Below are positions 11,401 to 24,800 of a DNA stretch of 64,000 nucleotides, one piece after another (the first letter of the stretch is position 1; each line of letters begins with the position of its first letter). This DNA comes from Diploscapter coronatus (taxonomy: Eukaryota > Nematoda > Chromadorea > Rhabditida > Rhabditidae): positions 46,515,249 to 46,579,248 of the forward strand of contig OZ038423.1 in NCBI GenBank assembly GCA_964036155.1, written 5' to 3'. The translations under genes were made by a program, and so were the position numbers. Under the pieces are notes generated by a model, which made no database searches, was not told the DNA's origin, and was given only the letters and a program-made list of their open reading frames with translations.

Positions 11401-14400
11401 ATTGCTTCGTCGGAATTTTTGTCGAAAGAGGGTTTTTATCCTTTCTAGTTTCAACAGCACCCAATTTCCTGCTTTGCGAATCCATATTTGGGCAGTTTCG
11501 TGGACCCTAGCAACGAGGGCAAAACTCACTTTGATTCGAAATTAGCTTCGGGAAGAAGAGAGAACTGTGAAAGACGACCCGACAACCATTTTCGGCCGAA
11601 TTTCTGAGTCCAGGAATCTAGGCAATTTTCGCGTTTTTGAGATGAACACGACCGCAGAGATGCTCGACGAGCCTGTGGCAACCGTCAACGAGAAATTCCT
11701 GTCGGTAAGGACTTATGAAACTCGACTTTTTACTGGAAAAGATTAGTCCTGAGGAATTGTAAGATATTCTTTGAGAAAATATTTTGATTTTTATATATTT
11801 TTCAGTTTTTTTTTTAATTCTGGAAAAGCGTTCATCATAGTCGATTTCTATAGGAGTATTAGGCTACTCTAGTTTCTGAGAAAAGATGTTCATTATATTC
11901 AATTCATGCTTCCTCACAAGAGTCACAACATTTTCATTTCCTTTTTTCCTTCTTCCTCTCAATTTCAAATTTGTCGATCTACTTGGTTGTACTCCACGCT
12001 CCAACAGCTTCATCGTTCTGGAATGGAATATAAATTCGAAATGAGCCACTTTTGGCGTCTTTTCTCCGCACTATTTCTCCGAATTTCGCTGTCATCAAGA
12101 AAAACACTATAGGCTGTTGCTTTCGATTGATATTTCATTGCTCTCCCTCCCCTACTGCAAGAAAAAGTCTAGACCCATTTCATATTGAGAAACAAGACTA
12201 AATTCTATATATGGAAATTTCTGTTTATGTGGGAAAATCTGTTGCTATTGATTGATTCGGCTAAAACCATGGGCAACTTTAAATCTAAGCACAAACCAAG
12301 TCAAAGCTCGATGTCTTCATCAACCGCCCCATGCAGTCCTTTTCATCATTGCTCCAGCGGTTTATTGAACTTCGAGGTATTGGTAATAGTCTAGAGTACT
12401 TTGTTACAAAATGTGAAAAATGCGTATTTGGTAACAATTACCAACTTCAATTCTATGGTAATATAAACTTGCGGCCATTGTAAATCATCCAATAATATGG
12501 AAAAGAATTTAATCAACTTTTTCCTTTTATGGATGAAAAAAGCTCATGTGTTTATAGCCGCTTCTTCTATTTCCATCACTCCTCTTCTCCTTATCTCGCT
12601 ATTATTATCCTGTCACATCCTTCTTAGTCTAATTCGCTCGTTTCTTTGTACGCACTCATTATTATTAGACCTTAACTCGAAAATTTCAGCCTTAAATCAT
12701 TATTTATTACTATCACCTGATTCTCGTGTTTTCACACCCACTGTCTTATCACCTGCTTGGATTTTTACAAGTCTAAATGATTATTCACCCACAAAATCGT
12801 TATTCAGTCTTTTCGCTATTCAATCTTTTAAAAGTAGTACGCAAAACTATAGATATTCAATTTTCACCGATTTGGAGTTTATAATGTTCTATTTTCATCT
12901 ATCGCAATTTTATGTTTTATAACATTTTATCTGACCCATAGGAAATTCTGAGTCCCCAGAAATCTTTCGAGTCATATTTCAAGCTTTTCCGTATATACAC
13001 GGCAATTTTGTCGTTCCGATAAAATTTCGGAGTTCGCCTTCCGAAATTCTGAAATTGCCGGTTTTTGCCGATAAGTGCAAGGTATTCATGTTTTCAAAGG
13101 AATGAGAAGAGAATAATTCGAATCCGAAATTTACCGATGACGTTATAAGGCACATGCTTTCAGGCTAAAGCAATTATAATTGCCACACCTTTTGAAATTT
13201 GCTTGTTTATTCGTTGGAAAACCCATTTCAGCACACACTATTGTTGTTGCTTCAATTTAAATTACGTTTTACCAAAGAATTTGTATAATGATGCTATTTT
13301 CTTAAAAATTCATGGTTCTTCGACTAAACAAACCAAGAAGCAATTGACTTTTACTTAAGAGAGCTCGGCTAAAAATAGGAGATCAAGGCCTATTTTAAAC
13401 GAGGAAAGGGGGCTAGATGTGTTGAAATTTGCCGCTAATTATGGACGCTTATCCGCCAATTATTTCTTTTCGAAGAATTTTCGAATTTTCTTACCGAAAA
13501 TCAGTCAGAAGAGCTCTTCAAGTTCTTCAAAATCGCTTAAAAATCTTCTTTACTCTGAGATTTTGGCGGAAAGATCGTTTTTCCCGTTGAAAGATATGCC
13601 AGAGCCTTATCCGTTTAGGCTCAGTTTACCTATTCCAAGCTTCTCCTTTCTTTAGCCTTCCTGATATTTCTCACAACTACCACCTTCATTCATTATAATT
13701 TTACAGCCGAATATCAGATTTCAACAATTTTATGGTATCTTAAAATAGCTACTTTCTTCTTTTTTGTTTCAGTTAAGAAATCATGCATATTTAATGCGCT
13801 TCTTGGCATTTCGAGTTTCAAAGTCTTGGAATTCATTACGTATTTTGCAGGAGTAGAGAGTCTAATTGTTCTTCCACCTATTTTTGTCAAGTTGCGCATC
13901 AAAAATAGTCCAGCCTATTGCGAAATATGTTTATCTCAATTTAGTATAGTAGAAGTGATCGCAAAATGGGTTTGTGTTAAATTTAAATTAAACCGCTGAG
14001 GATTTTCTCTGGAAGCTTGTACTTCACGTCATTATTTAGTTAATTTCGTGAGCAGCTGCAAAGATAAAGCTGTACTTCGTCACACACACACACACTAACT
14101 TCGTCCCCGTGGCTCGTGAAATTAATTCCCAATATATCTGACTAAATCCTCCCGCGTCCTTATAAATTTTGCATATTTTTCTCCACGGCGAGAATTCCAA
14201 TATTCAATTCACTGAAATCATAAAATATTCGTTGTGAAACACATATTTTCTATGCTACGAGTGAATATCAGAACGCATTCTCACGCTTCAGGATCTCGGG
14301 TCAGTGTTTTTTCAGGAAATAAGAATTCAAAAATCTGAATTTTCCTGGATTTAGCCGGACTTTTTCCCGATTTGTTCGAGCACAGCGCAAAAATTAGCAG

Positions 14401-15878
14401 CAACAAACGAACTGCCTTTTCCTATAATCGGTTTTGGCTACGAGCAATTTCCTTTCTCTCTCTTCTCTCATCAAGTTATCCTTGCTGTGTTTTCTGGATC
14501 TAAGGATTTTCTTTTCCCCGGATTTCAGAAATTCGAAGTATATCCTCACTTTCAGAGTTTTAAATCATATGGCAATTAAATTTATTATGTAGATTGAAAT
14601 TTTCGATTCGAGCTTCAAATTTGAAAATACTGGGATAAAAGGTACGGGTAAAAATTGGATATGCGATATCTGCACGTCTCAGCTCTCCAGCGAATTTTCA
14701 TTTTTATGCTACGTTGCGCTCTTTTCTTGTGGATATTTCCCATCCCCTAGCTTCGGATCATCAGCCTGCATTTAAAATATATCGCTTTTGTTTCTTCCTC
14801 CCATAAAATATTCCAGCAAATTTGTTCATTTCTTCTCCAATTTGCGGAAGGACATGCATTTTAAGACAAAATTATCGATAAAGTCAAATTATTGTAGTGA
14901 AAGTTTAGCTCTAAAATTACCATATTAGCAGATAACACTTGATTTTATCGATAAATTAGGCCATTTTGATTTATGATATGGTAAAATTAGCATAAAATGA
15001 TATTTCCAGGCCGGCTTATCACCCGGAATGCATCGAATGTCGAATGGCGGTATTTCTAACGGCGATAGCCGGAGGAATAGTATGGTATGCAAATTATTGA
15101 CTTGCTAAAAATTACCATATTCCTTAATTGTAGGTTGATGCTAGCGGTCGGTTTTGTTCACAGCCCAATACAGGATCTTCTGAGGTTCAATTAAAAATAG
15201 GGAATTAAAATATATATATATATATATGCCAATTTTAGCTTTCACTTGGATTATGCTACGACACTTCTAGTGAATGCTTAACGATTTCGGTTGAGAAAGG
15301 GGCTTCTATTGGCGAAATGGCTAAGCCTCCGGGTATTAATAATTTAAGCATATTTTTAAAAGAAACACTTAAATTGCAGACACATTCGTAAAAATACTCG
15401 TGAAAAATGGATCTGGTAAGGAGGTACATAGGGATAAAACTGAAACTGTTAAATGTACGGCTGAGCCAATCTATAATAGGCAGACGGCGGTTCAGGTATG
15501 AATTTGACGTGTTAACAATTAGCACAAGTTAGAAATGTAAAATTTTTAGATCCATAAATCCGATATAGAAACGACTACGGTGATGGTTGAAGTTTGGAGA
15601 GTGGCTGGATTTGTTAGGGCTAAACAGGTATCATAAGTTTAAATAACTTAATGATTATGTTTAAGTTAACTTAGACTTTGAATTTAAATAATTAAAATAT
15701 TATTGCAGATGGTTGGCTCGGTGGCGTTGGGCTATGAATCTAGCACTTCAGACGCTCAAGAGCATTGGGAGCAAATGATACGGTAGGATTATTGTATTTC
15801 GAAAAAAAAAATACCGTAATCTTCAGAAGTAACGGCATCCCCCTGTCGAAATGGCATCCGATACAGTCTACTGAATAG
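8428..15878 (+). CDS. Double-C2-domain synaptotagmin-like protein (Syt14/16-like)
   Basis: Exons: 8428-8472, 8524-8625, 8671-8784, 8829-8879, 8925-9033, 9923-10044, 10221-10271, (central gap), 15010-15084, 15134-15184, 15239-15332, 15380-15495, 15550-15627, 15709-15782, 15827-15878. The ATG at 8428 lies 11 nt after a TTTCAG site. The first C2 domain runs from AIIIKVFSIAG through NEIFSFTS to MIKFRVYVRRG. The second starts at LSLGLCYDTS, continues with DTFVKILVKNG and TVMVEVWRVAG, and ends EHWEQMI...SKWHP, the HW...WH end typical of synaptotagmin C2B. Most calcium-coordinating Asp residues of classical synaptotagmins are missing, which fits the calcium-independent Syt14/16 group and a role in membrane trafficking. 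No transmembrane segment is seen in the first exons. All exons bordering the long intron are phase 0, so cassette or alternative first exons can be added. Two introns (8626, 8880) start with GC. Poly(A) signal at 15928. Confidence 0.82.
11642..11704 (+). CDS. Candidate internal or alternative first exon of the synaptotagmin-like gene
   Basis: The 63-nt frame begins ATGAACACGACC and ends at a good donor (TCG/GTAAGG), giving 21 residues beginning MNTTAEMLDEP. It can be a first exon (ATG at its first base) or an internal exon using a GAG acceptor just before the ATG. Both ends are phase 0, matching the exons either side of the intron. No homology is recognised; support is only the frame and donor. 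Confidence 0.35.
12269..12376 (+). CDS. Candidate alternative first exon with N-myristoylation signal (short C2B isoform)
   Basis: The start context is ACCATGG. The first residues MGNFKSKHKP fit the myristoylation consensus (Gly2, Ser6) with basic residues that aid membrane binding. The remainder is Ser-rich and ends LLNFE at a GT donor in phase 0, so it splices in frame to the C2B exons at 15010. That would give a protein with only the second C2 domain and a lipid anchor. Transcript evidence is needed to confirm use. Confidence 0.4.
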
Positions 15879-18800
15879 TTCATCATAAATCGTTCATTAA
15901 TTTATTCTTTCCTAAGCGGTATTCCTGAATAAACAATATTTTCATACTAATACAATGAGTTAACTGTTTAATTTATGCCTTACCTTTGAATACATATTTT
16001 CAATCTAAATGTTCTAGGTAATGAAAAATATGATTCACCTTAAACTCCACGAAATCCCAATATTCGGAATCATATCCTAAATAAGACAAACTTTCACGAC
16101 TATGCTTTCTGAATATAGTTGAGTGCTGATCTACGAAGTGATGTAGAGGACTTTGTGGCTGTTTAGAAGTGAAGACGAGTTGAGCACGAAAGTGTTTATT
16201 GGCTGATAATTTGGGGTATTTATAGGCTCGGGCTTAGGCTTAATAGTGAGATTATAAGGGATGAGATCATAATGGTAATATTATAATTTATACATATTTC
16301 CTTTCCTAACTAATATTTCTCTGAGCTTTCACTCTTCGATATTCCTAAGCATTCTGCGTCTTCATTTCACCAGAAACCCGTTGGTTCATCGTTCTTCTGT
16401 CTGCCAAGGGCATGGTTGATGGGGGAAGGGGGCAGCAAGTTTTGGCTCCTTTGGCTGGTGACAGATGCCTTGCCAATGGGATGGGAGGCACGCATCTAGG
16501 TGTGTGGACCTTCAGCCAGAACGAGAAGCTGAATGATGGTGGAGAAGCCAGTCGGTTGGTTGTAAGAGAAGATAGATTAGAGAAATAAAGAATGAGGGAG
16601 AAAGAGAATCCAGATGAAGCTGAACATCCAGATTTCCCTTCCTTCCTTTCCTTCTCCCTTATTTCTCAGCTATCGTTGCTTCTGCCTTCGCGTCTTAATC
16701 ATATCTCCGTTTCTTTGCCAGTTTACCATTTCCAATCGTGTATCAATTGATAAAATCATTATCCCTTTAATACTAATCTGAAAGTCCTTCGATCAATTCA
16801 TAACGAAACACTTATTTTGCAACTTTACAGCGACGTGATACAAATATCCTGGGGTCTTGTTTTGATCTAAACGCAAAACTTCGAACTTTGCACCGCTGTT
16901 CCTACTTTTTGCCCTGAAATCCATAACACAACTGACTCTTTCAGTCGCAGCTATATGCTATCAGTGCAAAATTCATCAAATCCCGGATTTATCTTCTATT
17001 TCGAGTCGATTTCCGGTGATACAGGGGCAGAAATTCGCTTCAATCAAATTAATCGTTAGTGTGAAGTTGATTTCCGGTAGATGTTTCCATCATTTAAGTC
17101 ATATCGAATTCAGCTTCATTTCTCTTCTTCTTCTTCTGCCGAGTTTCTCTTTCTAAACCGGTTGTGCCTGCCAAAATGCGTCGCGGGGTGCGTCTTCCCA
17201 GCGCCTGTCTTCAGTCTCTTCATCTATGCATCCGCGTCCCGCACCCCCAGCCGGCTAACCAGTTCCTGGCCCTCCTCCCATCAGTCGTCTTCGTTGCCTT
17301 GCATAAGTGCCAGCCAGCCGTCAGGCCCGGTCTAAGCAAGTTTCCCTGCATTCTCCTCGCTGCCAGCCGGATCGGGTTATCTATGCTTCTGCCACACAGC
17401 TACCCCCTCCCACCAAGGCTACCACCCCCTACCTTCCCTCCCAAACGTCTTCACGCCGCTATTAAACATTAGCATAGGAATATTTTTCATCGATTCTGAT
17501 GAAAAAGACAGGTTTCCCCTTGGCATGGGGACAGATCAAGTGTTTCTGCCGTGGAAAGACGAAGCACTAATTCATCCCCCCTCCCCATTCGAACTTGATT
17601 TTGAATGGTTGTGCATGAACTGTTTAGAACAAAGAACGTTTTCACTATCCTATAAAGCAAAATTTGAAGATTCTGATTTGGCCTAAACCTTGTTCGCCGA
17701 TTAAATTTGCAATTAAATCGTGAGAGGGTTTCCTCAAATTTGATTTTGATAAGAAACATGACAGTTTCCTTCAATATATCATTCCATGTTTTGTGTCTTG
17801 TCATGAGACGATGCATCTTTCTCCACGCCAAAAACCTGTTACTTACAAGTTTTCTCTGGCTCAGATGATTTGTCGATTTGTAAGACCGTTTTCACATGAC
17901 TAATATAGCTAGATTCGTCATTTCAAGTTCAAAAAATATTTATTGACTGTTTTATCTCGCTAACACAATTTGTAAATCATTTCAATTCAATTCGATCTGA
18001 TGGGGGAAAGGAGTATTTGGAAATTTGTCGAATTTCGGGGTTAATACCTTTTTCTCGCACACCGCATCGCACTGCACAGTAGAGGTACTCTCTGTTAGGC
18101 AACATAACCGGTTTGAGACGAGACTCGCAAATTTCTCATTCTCTTCCCATTCCCGTGTCGACCTCTCGTAACCTTGCAGGCATGCAGTCAGGGCCCGCCT
18201 CCTATCCTCTAATTTTCCGCTTATCGGCCTCCGATCTTCCGCTTATCCGATGGCCTAATTTACGATTACATAACCCCAAACCGGCTGCTGGTATTGGAAT
18301 CATGGCCAATTTTCGATGTGATTAAAAAATTTCCAATTTTTTTCGAATTCCGAAAGGTTCAATCTTTACGATTTGCTAAAAAATGTACAGCTGATATAAT
18401 AGAGATCTGGTATCGACATGCGGATGTTTCCATTTTCGGAATTTTTTGTTTCTCTAGTTCTCGGATTGCGCAATAGTCTCTCGTCGCTCGAAAACGAGTT
18501 CCGTCCGTCCTTCCTCTCTTCAGTCAGTTCGTTCTGTATTCTGTGTGGGGGTCGTCGTTTGTAGCGACTGGCACCAGGTACGGGACAGGCACAAGGATAG
18601 GGACAGTTGTCCTGTGGCCTTCCATCTTTCTTCCTTTCTTTCTTTCTTTCTCTGACTGTCTTCCTGCATCCCACATCCAAATCTCCGTCTCTTCTTGTAC
18701 TTTCCTTATACGGCGCTCTAATTTCTTGGCTCTTCTCAATTTTTTTCTCTAGATAGTAACCCTTTTAAGGTGAAAATTTGCAATTCTTTATAAAGTATAG

Positions 18801-21782
18801 CTAAAATAGCTTATTGAAGACAGCTATTTTAGATACAAAAGTTCAGGATCCATCAAAATTTCTATGAAACTTATCAGTGTTGATAAAAATTCTCTCGTGT
18901 CGCGCGTTTTTGGAAATGTTGTTCGTGTCTTCCCCTGTCGATTGGAGAATTGACATGGCGATTTTCAACTTATCAGTGAAAACTCCGTCTTTTTCCCTGA
19001 TTTTTCGTTTTCCATTGGCCCTTCTAACCTGAACCAGTTCTCGTACTTCTTTCCCTTTTGCCTTTCCAGTCAGTGACTTTGATTTCTCTCTCGTTGAAAC
19101 CCGCGCTACCAAAAGTTAAAATGATACACTAATACAAAATCACATAGGGGGAAGGCAGAGTCAGACACGTTTTGCAGAGGAAACTCTCTCCTTTCTAATG
19201 GGCGGGTTCACTCCTCAATGCCAAATTATTTTGTAACTTTCCATTCTTCATTCAATCTTTCAACAGAAAGACAGGTTATAGGCAGTTCACGCTGCTTTGT
19301 TCTATCTTTTTCCGGTTCAAATTGAGACGGAATTCATTAACTCGGGGGGAATTTCGTGGGAAAAAGCTGGTCTTCATTATTTAAATTCAATTTTCTTTAT
19401 AGAAAATGTGATCATCGCGATTTTTATTAGCTCTCCAATCAAAAAGCTGATCTCCGCCAATTTTCCTGCTCGAAATAGTCGACTACCCCTCGTAACTTAC
19501 CTTTCTTTCCACCCAGACCTACCCTGTACCCGTACTCATTCTCTTCATTCTTTTGGGATAGTGGAATCCGGTCCGTGTTCAAGGTCTTCGTTCATCAATT
19601 CAGTCCCCCTTCCGTCAGTGTCCTTGTATTTCCTCTTCCCTACCTACCTCTATCTTTCACCTATCTTTCCCCCAAATTTGACCTCTACTTTGCCTCTTCT
19701 CAATTCTACTCTCATTTACATGTACGCGAGCTGTCATAACATCAAAATCAAAGATTTTTTTTTTTTTTTTAATTTAAACTATTAGAAAAGAGCATTATAG
19801 TTAAATGTTCATAGTTTGGCTACTACTGTATTTGTGTGATTTTTACTTAAAAGCTAAGTTTATTAGGACTTCAGTTTACGTTTCAAATCGATTTCTATTT
19901 GTCTTACTATTTTAATCGAGCTCTCTCTGTCGGAGTCTCTAAGTGTGCCGTGGTGAAAAAATCCAGTTTATGTATATATTTATACACATGAGACACGCTA
20001 AAAATTTCCTAAGTTTTTTCGATCTCTGCTATTTTTCGAGTTTTTCGCTTCGATTCACAAATATTCCGTCTACTTTACTACTCTCTTAACTCAAAACTCT
20101 TTCTGCTCTGGCCCCGCCTACTGATTCTTCTTTCAAAGAAGAAGGAAGGAGACTGTTTTATTTGTTCATCATAGGGAGAATTCCCCTTTTTCTCTGCTTC
20201 ATACCAGTTCACGTCTTGTCTTTTTTCTCTAATGCTGACACTGAAATCTTGAGGTTTGTGTAATCAGACGCGGCGGAAAAAAGCCAATATATGACTTTTA
20301 TTTTCCTAATTTTTTTCAAGAATATTTAATTTTCAAAGAAATATTTATTCTGCAAATTTCTATCGTCAGGGCTTCACTTCTCAGAATTGTGTTGACTTTT
20401 GTGCAAACTTCCGTATACGTCTATTTCCCCTTTCGTGCTCACGAAGTCTCTTCTTTCTTACGAGATTTCTATTGACCCACACGCAAAGGACCCGATTGAG
20501 TTGATTTGTTTTCTCAGTTTTACGACAGTATTCAATCAGAATTCGAAGATATCGGAAATTGAAATTCTCTTCTTTATATTTGCAGCTAAACTTATGAAGT
20601 TCTATTTTATCAATTGTTGATATTATTTTTAGTTCTCCTTATATTCCAGTCTGTTTTGCATGATTTTCAATTTGTATCGATCGATCTTGTCTTGCAGCAG
20701 CACAATATGTCTGTGTTGGCCAAGGGCAATGGGTTTTCCTTTGCGTCTTTTCCGCTCTCTCCTCGTTCATTGCTATCTCTGCCTGTCTTTCACTCATGTG
20801 CGCGCTTCAACCTTTATCTTTTATCATTCCTTTGGTCTACCCATGGTGTATCAATTTTATTCCTAAAACATCCTGTCCATCATATTTTATGACTCTTTCG
20901 AATTTTACTTTGTGCCTTCTTCTTAAAATTCTCTAAGAATTTGCATATTTTGGGCCTAAATTTATGCGGAGTGGCCCCCTTCAAAAATGACATGCAAATC
21001 GTATGCAAAATAAGGAATTTGGAGAGGGTTTGAGCACAGGGCGGGGCTTGAAAGGACGAAAAAGGCGAAAGACAAGAAAGGGGAAGAAAAGGTTGTTGTG
21101 TGCTCTGTCTCATGTGATAGTTAATAGACTTTATCAGCGAGTTGTGTTGTAGGGCCTCCTTAACCTGAATGTTCCTTTCGTTTGTGACGATTATCTCTGA
21201 TGTAATGGAGATATTTAATCCCAAGGATTTGCGCATATCAGTTGCGATGGGGTTGCCATGTTAGCCATTTCCCTCCTTTCGCTCTTTCCTTATTTCCTTA
21301 TTCGTTAACAATTAGAAAATTCGAATATTTGATATTTACGGAAGAAAAAACATGGCTATAGCAAATTTGGCATCAGCATAATTCTCATGCCATACTGAGA
21401 ATTTTGGTGCCAAATGTTCTCGATTTTGCGAAATTTCGATATTTTTTATCTGCATAGATTCCAAGGGACCCTATTTTCTCCATCTTCTTCTTCTATTTCT
21501 GATTTATCATGTCTTCGTCATCTGCATGACTCGGTGCCACGACCATTCAGTGATTCATCTTCGCCTATTCTGCATCTCGACCCTTTTTCACGCATTGCTC
21601 ATCGCCATTTTTCGAATCTAAACTAAATATAAGCACATCTGAAATTTAACTTAATTAATAAGCAAACCATAAGCTACTGGAATTTATATTTAGAAACTTG
21701 TAAGGCATTTCAGTATATCGTGCCTATAGATTTTATTTATGAGCTTACTATTGACTATTTTCACTCATTTCTTCTAATTTAG
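15879..21782. other. Gene-poor region upstream of the IRF2BP gene
   Basis: Six kb without a recognisable gene. It holds GC-richer blocks (about 16400-16590 and 17155-17470), long pyrimidine-rich stretches, a (TTTC)n run at about 18635-18652, and a T run at 19755-19770. It probably contains the promoter and untranslated 5' exons of the IRF2BP gene. The reading frames present (for example 17081-17472, 18366-18680, 19297-19785) are low-complexity and unsupported. Confidence 0.5.
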
Positions 21783-21814
21783 GTAAGAGTGGTGGACAGA
21801 AGTGGCTAGTGGTA

Positions 21815-24800
21815 ATGTTACCAACATCGTTAAATGGGCAGGCCGGGACTGGGGTCCATTCGACTTCGATACCAAATGGAAAACACACCCAAAGACAGCA
21901 TTGCTACCTCTGCGATTTACCGCGATGGCCCTGGGCAATGTGCAATGATTACATTGAGCCTGTGTGCAGAGGATGTTGCAATTATGAAGGGGCTGATAGG
22001 TAAGATTGATTAACTTCGATATTATTTTTAAATTCCGATTTATATTTTAAAATGATGTACTCAATTCTTTTTTATAAGATATGCTAATTTTAGCCTTAAG
22101 AACTTCCTGAACCACTTAACCGAGTGATCTTAATTCACTCTATTTGATAAAGCGACTTCTCACTTTTCTGCGCTAATAATTTCGAGACTTCGTACTTCAA
22201 CCTCACTTATCAGTTAAATAATATACCTATCATTTAATCATTCCGCTGATTCGCGTGTGACGATCTAAACTCTCTTTCGATCAAAAGCTTTCCTTCTCCC
22301 TCTCCTTGATAGTTTAGGTTTAAGTGATAGTAACAAAGTGTCTTATCAGTAAGAAAATAGGCGCATTGAAACACGTCGTAGAGAAAGGGGGAAAGAAATT
22401 AAGAATAAAGGGATTTTGAGGACAATGTACAAATGCACTCGAATATTTAATAAAGGACAATTATTATGTAGTCTTGTATGTGTATTTGAGTTTTCAGGAT
22501 CGAGTCTGTTATCGAGGCCGCTAGACAGATGAAACGAATGCACGGCTTTCCTGTGTCCGATCATCATTCTTTGACTAATGGTTCCGCAGGTATCACATTT
22601 CAAATTTATTTACCTAAATAAAGATACACTACTAGATCAAATCCATTAATGTATAAAATTCAAACTTACCATAAAATCTAAAATAAAGGTCCATGGGCTT
22701 CTATTTTTCGATGCCAAATTTTCGAAAAATTCGAATTTTCAAACCGTCACAACTCCTCATCTAACAATCAGAGTCATCTCAAATCGAGACTAAATCCACT
22801 CTACACACTCTAAAGAACATTATAAAACACTTCCTGTGACTACTTGAGTAGGATAATGAGTAGTTTCAGTATTTTGAAGGGTGGAGTTCTATTATAGGAG
22901 GACTACTATTTTAGATTTTACGATATTCATAAATTATTTAACACGCTAAATTTTAAATTCAGCTAAAAATTATATTTCTTAGTTAGATTTTTTAGGAGGA
23001 TCTCTAAAATCGAGCAGTAAATCTCAGCACCACTCTGCAGCTCTACATTCCAACTCTCACCACCCGCACGGTCACCACGCGGACATCAAGGATTTGATCA
23101 GCTCGGCCTCTGCCTCGTCAATTTCAGTGCCGGCCACCTCGGGAGCAGGTCGCATTTCGCCTCAGAGGGCTGCTGCGGTAGCTGCCGCCGCTTCTATAGT
23201 CAATCCTCAGCTTCCACAGATGCCCCCGGCTCAACTCAGTCAATTGACGGAGGTATGAAAATTCAGAAATCTAGATAAATTTGCAATTTTATTCTAATTT
23301 AAGAAAGCGATAACATTTCCGAGAATTTGAAATTTTCAACCTATAAATTCTAAAGAGCTTACAATATATTTATTTATTTTATTATTGTGTTTTAGAGGTT
23401 ATTTATCAATTATATCTAGAAACCACAAGCGCCACCTCCTCTTCTGTCTTTATAGAAAGAGGACACAAAAAACTGTCGAGCTAACACAAAACTGTTGAAA
23501 AGAGATTTTATCGGAAAAGTTATTTTTGAATGAAAAGTAATGTTAACCGAAGTTGTTCCTTTTATCGAAACACGCATTTTGACTTGTGGTCTCTAATTAT
23601 AGCTCAGATTTTAAATGCTATTTTAGATGTTGGCAGCCCAACAGCAAAGACTCTACCAATTGACGCAGCGACCTAATCAACTATCCATGGAAGATTTGGC
23701 TCTATTCAGAGGCATCCCACAAATGAACCCCTCTTCATTGCTGCATCCCGGTAAGGCTAATCCTCACCACTATTCCTTGACCTATCAAATTTAAGTCCCA
23801 ATGGGCTTCACCGGCTTGATGAACGGCATTCTGCCATCGACAATTAGCGCTGTTAACAACCGAAAGCGAGATCACGAAGACGATATCAAATCTGAAGTCT
23901 ACGGGAAAGTGCAGAAGGGTGCGTTTCTTGAAATTACGTGATCGGTTAAAAATAGCTCACTTTGTGATAATTTTACTCCACGGGAGTGCGTATGTTTGCC
24001 CTTCCCTATGTAATATTTGCCCTCAGGCATCCGGTTTTTCACTCGCTCTTTTTTGTCAACCCATTTCGATTATTCAGGCTTCTGACCACCGTTTGTTTAC
24101 ATGTTTATTGCGCAATCTTCTCCTCTCTGCGTCCTTAATCTCTTCGAATTCGTGTTCCAATTTCAAAACGGGTTTTCGAGGGAGGCGAAGAGCGAAAAAT
24201 GAGAAAATCCACCCTAAATTGGGATATTCGATGGGTGTACACGTGCGCGCACATCTTATTTTGCTGAGAGACGGGCGATGACCTCGAGCCAGCAGCGATG
24301 CGTTGAATTGAACGAAGGGATGGAAAGACAGACAGACAGACAGGGACGTTTCGCGCTGAAACGAAAGACGACCAGACCGGTCTTCCAAGGCCCTGCTGCC
24401 TGCTGAATCTGTGTGAACACTACACGTACCTGGCACCGTAGCGCGCATCCTTCTCTATCTCAATTACATAACTCTTCCTGCCCGATCAAATCAAGTATCT
24501 ATTTTCTTGGAAAGTTCAGATACTTTTTAGCAAAAAGAAGAAGAAGAAAAAACTGCTTAATTTTTCCGAAAGAAAAGCTGATCTTCGTCATTATTTTTGT
24601 TTTTGTAACATACGCTCATTTTGAAAAGGTCAGAATTTTGAATTTCGTAATTTTTCAAACATTGTATCACTGCCCACCTCCTTCTAATTTCCTTTTATGG
24701 CTACACAACTTTTAGCGAGCGGCTACAAAACTGCCAGATTTATCGCCTCGGCAACATAATTACGAATTAATCCTCCCCAATGTAGAATTTGTTGTCTATA

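Larger units (their letters stand above)
10272..15009. other. Long central intron of the synaptotagmin-like gene
   Basis: About 4.7 kb between phase-0 exons, two orders longer than neighbouring introns. It contains two candidate phase-0 exons (11642-11704 and 12269-12376) and a short (CA)n run near 14083. The other open frames, such as the hydrophobic one at 12497-12922, look like AT-rich chance frames. The length suggests regulatory content such as an internal promoter. Confidence 0.55.

Noticed and set aside
12497..12922. Hydrophobic 141-codon frame that could be read as a membrane protein
   Set aside because: Its Ile/Leu/Ser/Phe content follows from pyrimidine- and AT-rich DNA; there is no start context, splice signal or homology.
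18366..18739. Overlapping minus-strand charged frames (ERKKERKKDGR...)
   Set aside because: Generated by the TTTC microsatellite on the plus strand; low complexity only.
19297..19785. 162-codon plus-strand frame, the longest in the gene-poor block
   Set aside because: It is dominated by Ser/Leu/Phe/Pro from CT-rich sequence and ends in a T-run; no recognisable domain.
24074..24448. Minus-strand frame of 124 codons inside the long IRF2BP intron
   Set aside because: It includes a GACA microsatellite and shows no splice context or family motif.
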